Of a DNA stretch of 64,000 bases, positions 45,236-53,745 are shown piece after piece. Position 1 is the first letter of the stretch, and each line of letters begins with the position of its first letter. The position numbers and the translations under genes are program-made. Source of the DNA: Devosia sp. 67-54 (GTDB lineage: Bacteria; Pseudomonadota; Alphaproteobacteria; Rhizobiales; Devosiaceae); assembly GCF_001899075.1 (NCBI RefSeq), contig NZ_MKVA01000002.1, positions 144,765-208,764 of the forward strand, written 5' to 3'. The notes beneath the pieces were generated by a model. The model searched no databases and was not told where the DNA came from. It saw only the letters and a list, made by a program, of their open reading frames with translations.

Positions 45236-45274
45236 ATGACGAGCTCTCGTCACCGCTTCCGAATGCGGCGCTGA
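45236..45274 (+). CDS. Candidate 12-codon leader peptide in the metE leader
   Basis: ATG ACG AGC ... TGA encodes MTSSRHRFRMRR, with GAGAGGA about eight bases upstream, between the cobalamin riboswitch and metE. The codons overlap the GACGAG/CTCGTC hairpin and end at the CCGGCT/AGCCGG hairpin. It is Arg-rich rather than Met-rich. It may be translated as part of the expression platform, or be coincidental. Confidence 0.4.
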   Translation: MTSSRHRFRMRR

Positions 45275-45358
45275 CCGGCTTCGAGCCGGCCCTCATCTCT
45301 CATCGGCAATTTCGCCTGCACCTCGCGGTCGCAGGCCTCTTACGCATCGGACAACAAT

Positions 45359-47611
45359 ATGACCCGTTCCGCCAACCTCGGCTTCCCCCGCATCGGTCTC
45401 CATCGCGAGCTCAAGCAAGCGCTCGAGGCCTGCTGGAAAGGCAGCATCGACACTGCCGCGCTGCAGGCGACCGCACGCGAGCTGAGAAAGCGTCATTGGC
45501 AGCTGCAGCGCGATGCCGGCATCGATGTCATCCCCTCCAACGATTTCAGCCTCTACGATCACGTGCTCGACACGACAATGATGCTGGGAGCGGCACCGCA
45601 ACGCTTCGCAAACATCGACGATAAAACGGCCCTCTACTTCGCCGTCGCGCGCGGCACCGCAGAAGCTCCCGCCATGGAGATGACCAAGTGGTTCGACACC
45701 AACTATCACTACATCGTCCCGGAGCTGCATCGCGGCCAGCAGTTCAGCCTCGGCTCGGCCAAGGCGGTGGAGGAATATCTCGAAGCCAAGGCGCTGGGCA
45801 TCGAGACGCGCCCCGTCATCGTCGGGCCGGTGACGTGGCTGAGCCTCGGGAAAACCAGGGATGACGGGCTGGACCCGATTTCCCTGCTCGATGCGGTGCT
45901 GCCCGTCTATGCCGAGCTGCTTGCCACGCTGAAGGCGACGGGAGCGCAGTGGGTGCAGATCGACGAGCCGGTGCTGTCGCTCGACCTCTCGGACGCGCAG
46001 AAATCCGCAATGCGTCGTGCCTACGAGGTGCTGGCCCCGGTGGCCCCACGCATCATGCTCGCCACCTATTTCGGCGCTCTCCTCGACACCACCGAGCTGG
46101 CGGCCTCGCTGCCCGTGTCCGGCCTGCATGTCGATCTCGTGCGCGCGCCCGAGCAGCTCGACGCCATCCTCACGGCCCTTCCGGGCAACACGGTGCTGTC
46201 GGTCGGCGTCGTCGACGGTCGCAACATCTGGCGCGCCGATCTCGACCGGCAGCTCGGCCTCGTCAGCCGCGCGTGGGACAGCGTCGGACCGGACCGGCTG
46301 GAGATCGCGCCCTCCTGTTCGCTCCTCCACGCACCCGTCGATCTCGACGGAGAGACCGATCTCGACCCCGAGCTGCGGTCGTGGCTCGCCTTCGCCAAGC
46401 AGAAGCTGCTTGAGGTCGCGGCGCTGACGGTCGCCATGCAGAAGGGCCGCGCGGCAGCCAAAGAGGCGTTCGACGCAAGCGCCGCCGCAACCCAGTCGCA
46501 TCGCCAGTCGACGCGTATCCACAGGCCGCAGGTGAAGGAGCGCGCCGGAGCAGCGCTCGACCTCGACCGCAGGAGCCGTTTCCCGGCTCGTCGAGATGCG
46601 CAGCGCGCCCGCTTCCGGCTCCCGGCATTCCCGACCACGACCATCGGGTCGTTCCCGCAGACCGGCGACGTGCGCGAGATGCGCGCCGCCTTCAGGCACG
46701 GCCGCATCGACGCTCCCGTCTACGAGAGCTTCCTTGAGGCCGAGACCGAAAAGACCGTCCGCATCCAGGAACGCCTCGGCCTCGACGTGCTGGTCCATGG
46801 CGAGTTCGAGCGCAACGACATGGTCGAGTATTTTGGCGAACAGCTCGAGGGCTTCGCCTTCACCAGGAACGGCTGGGTGCAGTCCTACGGCTCGCGCTGC
46901 GTGAAGCCGCCGGTGATCTATGGCGACGTCTCCCGTCCGGCTCCGATGACCGTGCGGTGGTCGGCCTACGCCGCCTCGCTCACCGACAGACCGATGAAGG
47001 GCATGCTCACCGGCCCGGTCACCATCCTGCAGTGGAGCTTCGTGCGCGTCGACCAGCCGCGCGCCGACACCTGCCGCCAGATCGCGCTCGCCATCCGTGA
47101 CGAGGTTCTCGACCTCGAAGCGGCGGGCATCGGCATCATCCAGATCGACGAGCCCGCTTTGCGCGAGGGCCTGCCGCTGCGCCGGCGCGACTGGGACGCC
47201 TACCTCCGCTGGGCCGTCGACTGCTTCCGCGCCACGGCCTCGGGCGTGGCCGACGACACGCAAATCCACACCCACATGTGCTACGCCGAGTTCAACGACA
47301 TCATGCCGTCCATCGCCGCGCTGGATGCCGACGTGATCTCGATCGAGACCTCGCGCTCCGACATGGAGCTGCTTCAGGCCTTCCGCAACTTCCGCTACCC
47401 CAACGAGATCGGCCCCGGCATCTGGGACATCCACTCGCCGCGCGTGCCGAGCCAGGCCGACATGGAAGCGCTGATGCGCAAGGCCGCAACCGCCATTCCC
47501 GCCGAGCAGCTCTGGGTGAACCCCGACTGCGGACTTAAGACACGGGGATGGCCGGAAGTGGAAGCCTCGCTTGAGCATCTGGTCCAGACCGCCAGGGCGC
47601 TGAGGGCCTAG
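45359..47611 (+). CDS. metE: Cobalamin-independent methionine synthase
   Basis: A 750-aa enzyme transferring methyl from 5-methyltetrahydrofolate (polyglutamate) to homocysteine. The N-terminal barrel begins MTRSANLGFPRIGLHRELKQ. The catalytic C-terminal barrel begins at FPTTTIGSFPQTGDVREMR and includes HGEFERNDMVEYFGEQL, TGPVTILQWSF and the zinc site IHTHMCYAEFNDIM (His, Cys) with the last Cys in NPDCGLKTRGW. All zinc ligands are present. Length is normal (about 750-765). It lies behind a cobalamin riboswitch, the classic arrangement for B12-repressed metE. Confidence 0.97.
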   Translation: MTRSANLGFPRIGLHRELKQALEACWKGSIDTAALQATARELRKRHWQLQRDAGIDVIPSNDFSLYDHVLDTTMMLGAAPQRFANIDDKTALYFAVARGTAEAPAMEMTKWFDTNYHYIVPELHRGQQFSLGSAKAVEEYLEAKALGIETRPVIVGPVTWLSLGKTRDDGLDPISLLDAVLPVYAELLATLKATGAQWVQIDEPVLSLDLSDAQKSAMRRAYEVLAPVAPRIMLATYFGALLDTTELAASLPVSGLHVDLVRAPEQLDAILTALPGNTVLSVGVVDGRNIWRADLDRQLGLVSRAWDSVGPDRLEIAPSCSLLHAPVDLDGETDLDPELRSWLAFAKQKLLEVAALTVAMQKGRAAAKEAFDASAAATQSHRQSTRIHRPQVKERAGAALDLDRRSRFPARRDAQRARFRLPAFPTTTIGSFPQTGDVREMRAAFRHGRIDAPVYESFLEAETEKTVRIQERLGLDVLVHGEFERNDMVEYFGEQLEGFAFTRNGWVQSYGSRCVKPPVIYGDVSRPAPMTVRWSAYAASLTDRPMKGMLTGPVTILQWSFVRVDQPRADTCRQIALAIRDEVLDLEAAGIGIIQIDEPALREGLPLRRRDWDAYLRWAVDCFRATASGVADDTQIHTHMCYAEFNDIMPSIAALDADVISIETSRSDMELLQAFRNFRYPNEIGPGIWDIHSPRVPSQADMEALMRKAATAIPAEQLWVNPDCGLKTRGWPEVEASLEHLVQTARALRA

Positions 47612-47655
47612 CCCTCAGCAACGGCCGCCTGACGGGCTGGACTGCCGTATGCGGT

Positions 47656-48024
47656 TCAGCCCAGGGCCGATTTGGCGGCGGTGAACAGCGAGCCGGCGCG
47701 GGCGCCTGATCGGCAGTAGCCGAACATGGGGGAGGGCAGCGTGTTCAGGGCTTCTTCCATGCGGATGAGCTGCCCCTCGCCGATGCCGCCCGAAACGGGG
47801 ATATGGACGGCTTGGAGGCCGGCCTGCCTGGCCGCCGCAGCGATGGCCGCGAAACGGGGCTGGCCCGGTTCCTCGTTGTCGGGGCGCGCGCAGACGATGG
47901 TCTTGAAGCCGGCTTCGGCGACCTTCTGCACGTCTTCGGGCGAGATTTGCCCGGCGACCGCAAAAGCGGGGTCGATCTTGCGGTAGCGAAGACCGGCGCC
48001 GGCGTTCGAGGAGAATGGCCACAT
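47656..48024 (-). CDS. DUF442 / TIGR01244 family sulfur-transfer phosphatase-like protein
   Basis: A 122-aa protein of the beta-lactamase-hydrolase-like phosphatase (DUF442) family. It shows FAVAGQISPEDVQKVAEAGF (hallmark start), TIVCARPDNEEPGQP and an active-site loop FGYCRSGARAGSL (Cys-x5-Arg with one change). Family members are found fused to or beside persulfide dioxygenases and act in sulfide detoxification as rhodanese/phosphatase-like domains. It lies 20 bases after the persulfide dioxygenase gene, last of a three-gene unit. Confidence 0.88.
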   Translation of the reverse strand: MWPFSSNAGAGLRYRKIDPAFAVAGQISPEDVQKVAEAGFKTIVCARPDNEEPGQPRFAAIAAAARQAGLQAVHIPVSGGIGEGQLIRMEEALNTLPSPMFGYCRSGARAGSLFTAAKSALG

Positions 48025-48044
48025 AAGAGTCTGATCCTTCAGGG

Positions 48045-48944
48045 TTAGAGGGTGTTGACGGGGACCTTCAGGAAGGTGCGTCCGTCCTTGTCCTTGGGCG
48101 GCAGCTCGCCGCCGCGAATGTTGACCTGCAGCGACGGGATGATGAGGCGTGGCATGGCCAGGGTTTCGTCGCGAGCTTCACGCATGCTGACGAAATCGGC
48201 CTCGCCGATGCCGTCGTGCGCATGGATGTTGTGCACCCGCTCCTCGCCGACGGTCGTCTCCCAGCGGATGTCGCGGCCGTTGGGGCCATAATCGTGGCAC
48301 ATGAAGAGCCGCACCGGATCGGGCAGCGCCAGGATGCGCCTTATGGAACGATAGAGCGTCGCCGCATCGCCGCCGGGAAAGTCGGCCCGGGCGGAGCCGG
48401 CGTCGGGCATGAACAGCGTGTCGCCGACGAAGGCGGCATTGCCGATCACATGCGTCATGCAGGCTGGGGTGTGGCCCGGGGTCAGCATCGTGTGCGCGGT
48501 CATGGTGCCGATGGTGTAGTGGTCGCCATCCTTGAACAGGCGGTCGAACTGGCTGCCGTCGCGACGGAACTCGGTGCCTTCGTTGAACACCTTGCCGAAG
48601 ACGTCCTGGACGATCCTGATGTTCTCGCCGATGCCGAGCTTGCCGCCGAGATGGCGCTGAATGTAAGGGGCGGCCGACAGATGATCGGCGTGGGCGTGCG
48701 TCTCGATCAACCATTCGACCCGCCAGCCCTGCGCCCTGACGTGCGCAATTATCGCATCGGCATGCGCGAAGCTGATGCGGCCGGAGGCGTAGTCGAAATC
48801 CATCACCGAATCGATCACCGCGCAGGCGTCCGATCTGGGGTCATGGACGACGTAGCTGATGGTGTTGGTCTCGGGATCGAAGAACGGAACGATGTCGGGC
48901 GCGACGCCGAGATCGACGTCGAAGGGAATCGCTGCAGCTGTCAT
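48045..48944 (-). CDS. Persulfide dioxygenase-like MBL-fold protein (Blh-type)
   Basis: A 299-aa MBL-fold protein. It shows IETHAHADHLSAAPYIQRHL (HxHxDH), MLTPGHTPACMTHVIG (His), AFVGDTLFMPDAGSARADFP (bridging Asp) and LFMCHDYGPNGRDIRWETTV (last His), matching ETHE1/Blh persulfide dioxygenases that oxidise glutathione persulfide to sulfite. The start MTAAAIPFDVDLG was chosen because the sequence upstream belongs to the DUF2892 gene. Only one base separates the two genes. It is controlled, by inference, by the divergent BigR-type regulator. Confidence 0.9.
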   Translation of the reverse strand: MTAAAIPFDVDLGVAPDIVPFFDPETNTISYVVHDPRSDACAVIDSVMDFDYASGRISFAHADAIIAHVRAQGWRVEWLIETHAHADHLSAAPYIQRHLGGKLGIGENIRIVQDVFGKVFNEGTEFRRDGSQFDRLFKDGDHYTIGTMTAHTMLTPGHTPACMTHVIGNAAFVGDTLFMPDAGSARADFPGGDAATLYRSIRRILALPDPVRLFMCHDYGPNGRDIRWETTVGEERVHNIHAHDGIGEADFVSMREARDETLAMPRLIIPSLQVNIRGGELPPKDKDGRTFLKVPVNTL

Positions 48945-48945
48945 T

Positions 48946-49161
48946 TCAATGGTTCCCGGCGTGGCGGCCGCGTTTGCTGGACAGGCCCAGCGCCGCATAG
49001 ATTGGGCAGAAGCTCAGGGTCGACGTGGCGACGAGGACGACACCGACGATGACGGCGATGACGAGCGCGAGCGTGGGCCAGGCGGCCACGAAGGGGACGA
49101 TGATGAGCGCGAGCCCGACAATGGCGCGGATGATGCGATCGATGGTGCCGAGGTTGGACAT
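48946..49161 (-). CDS. DUF2892 (YgaP-like) small membrane protein
   Basis: A 71-aa protein: MSNLGTIDRIIRAIVGLALI, then IVPFVAAWPTLALVIAVIVG and GVVLVATSTLSFCPIYAALG. Two predicted membrane helices and the conserved FCPIYA-L-G end are diagnostic of DUF2892, which pairs with rhodanese and sulfide-handling genes. First gene of the minus-strand unit behind the palindromic operator. Confidence 0.9.
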   Translation of the reverse strand: MSNLGTIDRIIRAIVGLALIIVPFVAAWPTLALVIAVIVGVVLVATSTLSFCPIYAALGLSSKRGRHAGNH

Positions 49162-49202
49162 GAGTGCCTCCGATGACGGTGTGCGGTGGTTCATTGACAT
49201 AG

Positions 49203-49222
49203 ATATTAGAATATTCTAATAT
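49203..49222. promoter_or_regulatory. BigR-type ArsR operator
   Basis: A perfect 20-bp palindrome ATATTAGAATATTCTAATAT between divergent DUF2892 and arsR/bigR genes. It matches the A/T-rich site described for BigR of rhizobia and Xylella. It overlaps the first possible ATG of the regulator, so it should control both directions. Confidence 0.85.
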
Positions 49223-49559
49223 GTCAAGCATGGACATGACGGAACTCGAGCCTCGGGCGGACGAGGCGGCGGAACTGCTGACGGCGATGGCCAATCCCAA
49301 GCGCCTGCTGATCCTGTGCCACCTACTCGACCGGGAGCTCAGCGTGAATCAATTGGGCGATCTGGTGGGTCTTGCGCAAAGTCCGCTCAGCCAACATCTG
49401 AGCAAGCTGAGAGCGCTCAAGCTCGTGACGACGCGCCGCGACGGCCAGATGATCCTGTACCGGCTCGCCTCCGAAGAGGTCGCGCGCATCCTGACAACGC
49501 TCCACGGGATCTATTGCGCGCCGCAGACGGACACGGCGCGGAGGAGAAGCAAGAAATGA
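49221..49559 (+). CDS. ArsR-family sulfide/persulfide-responsive repressor (BigR/SqrR-like)
   Basis: A 112-aa winged-helix regulator: ADEAAELLTAMANPKRLLIL, then CHLLDRELSVNQLGDLVGLA and QSPLSQHLSKLRALKLVTTR. Two Cys, in LLILCHLL and GIYCAPQ, match the BigR/SqrR sensing pair that forms a disulfide or tetrasulfide in response to reactive sulfur. The start is ambiguous: ATGs at 49221, 49230 and 49236 are in frame and the first overlaps the operator. It controls, by inference, the divergent sulfide genes and itself, and may co-regulate the coupled thioredoxin. Confidence 0.88.
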   Translation: MSSMDMTELEPRADEAAELLTAMANPKRLLILCHLLDRELSVNQLGDLVGLAQSPLSQHLSKLRALKLVTTRRDGQMILYRLASEEVARILTTLHGIYCAPQTDTARRRSKK

Positions 49560-49990
49560 ACGACAACCAGGTGGTGTGCGTGGCCTGCGGCGCGGTGAAC
49601 CGTGTGCCCGAAACGAAAGACGCCAGCGCCGGAAAGTGCGGAAGCTGCGGTGCGCCGCTGTTTTCGGGCAGGCCCGCCGATGTGAGCGGCGACATGCTGC
49701 AGCGGCAGGTGCAGAAGGGCACGGTGCCGGTGGTGGTGGATGTCTGGGCGCCCTGGTGCGGCCCATGCCAGTTCATGGGGCCCGAATACGAGAAGGTGGC
49801 CCAGGCGCTCGAGCCGCGGGCCCGCTTCCTCAAGCTCAATTCGGACAACGAACAGCAGCTTGCAGGCGCTCTCAACATCCGCGGCATTCCGACCATGATC
49901 CTGTTCAAGGACGGCAAGGAGGCCGACCGCGTCTCGGGCGCAATGCCGGCAAGCCAGATCAATTCGTGGCTGAGCCAACGCATCGGCTAG
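49556..49990 (+). CDS. trxC: Thioredoxin TrxC-type with N-terminal zinc ribbon
   Basis: A 144-aa thioredoxin 2. Residues 1-35 are a zinc ribbon with two CxxC pairs (VVCVACGAV, GKCGSCGAP). The thioredoxin fold with active site WAPWCGPCQFMGPEYE follows, then RGIPTMILFKDGKEADRV (cis-Pro). It is coupled to the BigR-like gene by ATGA, so it is likely part of the sulfide/oxidant response. Thioredoxin 2 is a general disulfide reductant in the cytoplasm. Confidence 0.92.
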   Translation: MNDNQVVCVACGAVNRVPETKDASAGKCGSCGAPLFSGRPADVSGDMLQRQVQKGTVPVVVDVWAPWCGPCQFMGPEYEKVAQALEPRARFLKLNSDNEQQLAGALNIRGIPTMILFKDGKEADRVSGAMPASQINSWLSQRIG

Positions 49991-50054
49991 AGTAGGGGGT
50001 GTCCCTACAGCCATTGAGAAAGATCAAGAACTCTCGTCCGCCATCCCCTACTGG

Positions 50055-51953
50055 GTGCCGAAGTCGATCTCGACGGAGACTATCGGCGAAAGGACGTCCG
50101 TGGAGCGAGCTCTCGCCGGCTGGATGAACAAGGGCCTGCTGCTGCTGGCGGTCGTCGGCCTTGCGAGCGGGCTGGTGCTGTATTTTGTCGGCAACCTTGC
50201 TGGCGCGAGCATGGTCTGGCGCGTCGGCGTGGTGCCGGTTCTCGTCGTGCTGGTGGCGGAAATCGCCCGCAGCCTGTGGCGCGGCGAGGTCGGCCTCGAC
50301 ATCGTCGCGGCGTTGTCGATGTCCGCCGCACTCGCGTTCGGCGAGACCCTGGCGGCGGCCGTCGTGGCGGTCATGTACACAGGCGGCACGTTCCTCGAGA
50401 GTTATGCCGAGGGCCGCGCCCAGCGGGACATGCGCGATCTGCTGTCGCGCGTGCCGCGGACCGCGACGCGCCATCGGAATGGCGGGCTCGAAGACGTTGC
50501 GCTCGACGACGTGCGGCCGGGCGACAGGCTGCTGATCCGCCAGGGCGACGTGGTGCCTGTCGACGGAACGGTCGCTGCGGACGCCGCTTTCCTCGATATG
50601 TCCGCGCTGACCGGCGAATCGCTGCCGGTGCGCCTGCTCCGTGGCGCCGACGCGCTGAGCGGTTCGACCAACAGCGGCGATGCGTTCGACCTGCTGGCGA
50701 CGCGGCGCGCAGCCGAGAGCACCTATGCCGGCATCGTCCGGCTGGTCGAGCAGGCCGGGCGGTCGAAGGCGCCGATGTCGCGGCTGGCGGATCGGTGGTC
50801 CCTCGGCTTTCTTGCGATCACGGTGGCGATCGCATCCGGCGCGTGGTGGCTGACGGGCGATCCGATCAGGGCGGTGGCGGTGCTGGTGGTGGCCACGCCC
50901 TGTCCATTGATCCTTGCGGTGCCGGTCGCGCTGGTGGCCGGGATTTCGCGGGCCGCGCATTTCGGCGTGCTCGTCAAAGGCGCGGCGCCCCTCGAGGCGA
51001 TGGCGCGCATACGCACGCTCGTTCTCGACAAGACCGGCACGCTGACGGACGGTCGTCCGCGGATCGTTTCGATCGATACGACGTCGGCCATGGCCGCGAC
51101 GGAGGTGCTCCGCCTGGCGGCGGCGGTCGAGCAGGCATCGAAACATCCCGTCGCGCAGGCGATCGTCGCCGCGGCGAAAGCACAGGGCCTCGAATTGCCC
51201 GCGCCTTCGGAGATTGCCGAGACGGCCGGCGAGGGGGTTGCCGGTCAGGTCGACGGGCACAGGGTCGTTGTCGGCAGCCATGGCTTCGTGATGAAGCAGG
51301 TGAAAGCCCCGATGGCCGATCACCCCGCGCTGCTGGCCGGCGCCGCGCTGGTGGCTGTGGCAGCGGATGATCTCCTGGTGGGGTATCTGGTGATGGCCGA
51401 TCCGCTGCGGGATGACGCCGGGGTGATGCTCGAGCGGCTTCGCCGGGACGGTGTCGAGCGCATACTGCTCGCGACGGGCGACCGCGCCGCTGTGGCCGAG
51501 CGGGTGACCTCGGGCCTGGGGTTTGACGCGCTGCGGACCGAGTTGACGCCCGACCAGAAGGTTCTCATCGTGCTGTCGGAGCGAAAGAACGGCCCGGTGA
51601 TGATGGTCGGGGATGGCGTCAACGATGCGCCTGCCCTGGCTGCAGCCGATGTCGGCGTGGCCATGGGCGCGCGCGGCGCCGCGGCGTCGGCCGAGGCCGC
51701 GGACGTCGTGCTGCTGATCGACCGCATCGATCGGCTGGGGACAGGCATGGAAATCGCGAAGGCGGCACGGCGCATCGCCGTCGAAAGCGTCGTCGCCGGC
51801 ATCGGCCTGTCCATACTCGGGATGGTGGCGGCTGCGTTCGGCTACCTGACGCCGGTAGAGGGGGCGGTGCTGCAGGAGGCCATCGACGTCGCCGTCATCC
51901 TGAACGCCTTGCGTGCTCTGCGCATCTCGCCTTCCGGCTCGCTCGCGGCTTGA
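50055..51953 (+). CDS. P1B-type heavy-metal ATPase
   Basis: A 632-aa ion pump without N-terminal HMA domains. It shows DMSALTGESLPV (A domain), VVATPCPLILAVPV (TPCPL membrane motif), LVLDKTGTLTDGRP (phosphorylation Asp, about residue 325), SKHPVAQAI (HP motif) and MVGDGVNDAPALAAADVG. TPCPL instead of CPC or SPC makes Cu+ specificity less certain. Proximity to the sulfide operon suggests export of thiophilic metals, as inference. GTG at 50055 is the first start; GTG at 50100 has a better Shine-Dalgarno (AAAGGA). Confidence 0.92.
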   Translation: MPKSISTETIGERTSVERALAGWMNKGLLLLAVVGLASGLVLYFVGNLAGASMVWRVGVVPVLVVLVAEIARSLWRGEVGLDIVAALSMSAALAFGETLAAAVVAVMYTGGTFLESYAEGRAQRDMRDLLSRVPRTATRHRNGGLEDVALDDVRPGDRLLIRQGDVVPVDGTVAADAAFLDMSALTGESLPVRLLRGADALSGSTNSGDAFDLLATRRAAESTYAGIVRLVEQAGRSKAPMSRLADRWSLGFLAITVAIASGAWWLTGDPIRAVAVLVVATPCPLILAVPVALVAGISRAAHFGVLVKGAAPLEAMARIRTLVLDKTGTLTDGRPRIVSIDTTSAMAATEVLRLAAAVEQASKHPVAQAIVAAAKAQGLELPAPSEIAETAGEGVAGQVDGHRVVVGSHGFVMKQVKAPMADHPALLAGAALVAVAADDLLVGYLVMADPLRDDAGVMLERLRRDGVERILLATGDRAAVAERVTSGLGFDALRTELTPDQKVLIVLSERKNGPVMMVGDGVNDAPALAAADVGVAMGARGAAASAEAADVVLLIDRIDRLGTGMEIAKAARRIAVESVVAGIGLSILGMVAAAFGYLTPVEGAVLQEAIDVAVILNALRALRISPSGSLAA

Positions 51954-52013
51954 CCGGCATCAAAGCCCGCTGCCGGCCCGGCTGGCATCGTCTGCCGATA
52001 CCGGGAGACAGCA

Positions 52014-52883
52014 ATGACCCAAGGTTCCGTACAATCACCGACTGGCTCCGCCGGCGGCTATCAGGATGTCGTCGTCCAGCTCACCGGCTCCAGCGAGGAC
52101 GAGGCCCGCCTGGCGATGGCAGAGGCGGTCGCCACCACCTTCGGTGCACACATCATCGGCGTGCATCTGCATCTGCTGCCTGACATTCTCGACATTGCGG
52201 ATCCGCTGGGCAGCGCTGAGGTGCGCACCTTGCTCGAAGCGTCGGAACGGGAAGCGGATATGGCGTTCGAGCGGCTGGAGATGCGCATGTCGAGGCTCGG
52301 GGCATCGCATGAGATACACCGACTGCACGGTCTGCTCGCGGATGTCGCCATCGAACTGGCCCAGATGGTGCGCCGCGCAGATCTGTTCATCGGCACCCGG
52401 CCCTATGGTGATCCGGAAGGGCGCTATCGGATCGAGGAAGAGGTCCTGTTCAACTCCGGGCATGGCTGCCTTTTCGTGCCGCCCGGCGGCACGCCGCACC
52501 GGCGCTTCGATACCATCGTGATCGCCTGGGACAATACGCGGGAAGCGGCGCGGGCCGTGGCGGAGGCCATGCCGTTCCTGGTGCGCGCCACCGCGGTACG
52601 GCTGATACACGTTGCTTCGACCTGGGACGACAACCGCGATCCGGCCCAGGAGCTCTCCAGCGTTGCCGGCCACCTCCGGCGTCACGGGGTGTACGCCGAG
52701 ACGATCATTGTGCCATTTGCCGGCGATACGGGTGAACAGATCGAGCAGATCGCCCATCAGCAGGCTGCCGATCTCATCGTCATGGGTGCATATGGCCGCA
52801 TGCGGCTGATCGAGCTCGTCTTTGGCGGCGCCACCCGAGCCATCCTGCGGCATGCGACGCTGCCGGTGCTGATGGCGCACTAA
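52014..52883 (+). CDS. Universal stress protein, two-domain
   Basis: A 289-aa cytoplasmic stress protein. Two UspA-like halves are seen: N-terminal YQDVVVQLTGSSEDEARLAM, and C-terminal FDTIVIAWDNTREAARAVAE ending in the ATP-site motif VMGAYGRMRLIELVFGGATR (G-x2-G-x9-G). The first half lacks a clear nucleotide motif, so only the second probably binds ATP. It follows the P1B ATPase by 60 bases on the same strand. Confidence 0.88.
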   Translation: MTQGSVQSPTGSAGGYQDVVVQLTGSSEDEARLAMAEAVATTFGAHIIGVHLHLLPDILDIADPLGSAEVRTLLEASEREADMAFERLEMRMSRLGASHEIHRLHGLLADVAIELAQMVRRADLFIGTRPYGDPEGRYRIEEEVLFNSGHGCLFVPPGGTPHRRFDTIVIAWDNTREAARAVAEAMPFLVRATAVRLIHVASTWDDNRDPAQELSSVAGHLRRHGVYAETIIVPFAGDTGEQIEQIAHQQAADLIVMGAYGRMRLIELVFGGATRAILRHATLPVLMAH

Positions 52884-52980
52884 GCCATTGGGTCGTGGCC
52901 GTTGCTGGCCGGCGCCCGCAGTCACATCGTGAATCGCGCAAGGATGTGAACCATCGGGTCTGTTGCATCGTATGTGTTGG

Positions 52981-53745
52981 ATGACGATGCAATCGGACGT
53001 CAGGCACAGGGTTGCGTGGGTAACGGGAGCCGGCAGCGGCATTGGCCACGGCCTGGCGCTGCGCCTCGCCCGGGACGGGTGGCGCGTGGCAGTGAGCGCC
53101 CGGACGGCGACGGACCTCGATGCGCTCGCCGCCGAGTCGAAGGCGATCGCCGCGTTTCCGCTCGACGTCACCGACGAAGCGGGCTGCGCGCGGACGACCC
53201 GTCGCATCGAAGGCGAGCTGGGCCCCATCGAGCTCGCGGTGTTCAACGCCGGCGCCTATTTTCCTACCACCGCCGAGGACTTTTCGGTCGCCAATTTCCG
53301 CAAGACCGTCGACGTCAATTTGCTGGGCGAGGTCAATTGCATGGCTGGCGTGGTGCCGTCGATGCTTGCCCGGCGCTCGGGCCACATCGTGCTGATGGGA
53401 TCGCTGACCGGCTTCGTGGGCCTGCCCACGGCCGCGTCCTATGGCGCCACCAAGGCGGCGCTCAACAACATGGCGCAGGCCTTCAAGCCCGACTTCGAAC
53501 GCTTCGGCATCACGATCTCGGTGATCAATCCGGGGTTCGTGAAGACGCCGGCCACCGACAGAAACACATTTCCAATGCCGTTCCTGATCGGCGTGGACGA
53601 AGCGGTCGACCACATCATGGCGGGCATCGCGCGCCGGCAGTTCGACATCAGCTTTCCCTGGCAGATGCGGGCGGCAATCCGTCTGCTGCAGGTCTTGCCC
53701 AACTGGGCAAAATTCGCGATCACCCGGCGCATGCTACCACGCTAG
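52981..53745 (+). CDS. Short-chain dehydrogenase/reductase of the RpoE-ChrR locus
   Basis: A 254-aa NAD(P)-dependent oxidoreductase. It shows AWVTGAGSGIGHGLALRLAR (TGxxxGxG), FNAGAYFPTT (N-A-G), SLTGFVGLPTAASYGATKAA (S...YxxxK catalytic) and INPGFVKTPAT. All catalytic residues are present; substrate unknown. Alternative ATGs at 52972 and 52987 exist. The stop overlaps the convergent DUF1365 stop by two bases. The same neighbours (DUF1365, FAD oxidoreductase, rpoE-chrR) occur together in singlet-oxygen regulons. Confidence 0.88.
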   Translation: MTMQSDVRHRVAWVTGAGSGIGHGLALRLARDGWRVAVSARTATDLDALAAESKAIAAFPLDVTDEAGCARTTRRIEGELGPIELAVFNAGAYFPTTAEDFSVANFRKTVDVNLLGEVNCMAGVVPSMLARRSGHIVLMGSLTGFVGLPTAASYGATKAALNNMAQAFKPDFERFGITISVINPGFVKTPATDRNTFPMPFLIGVDEAVDHIMAGIARRQFDISFPWQMRAAIRLLQVLPNWAKFAITRRMLPR

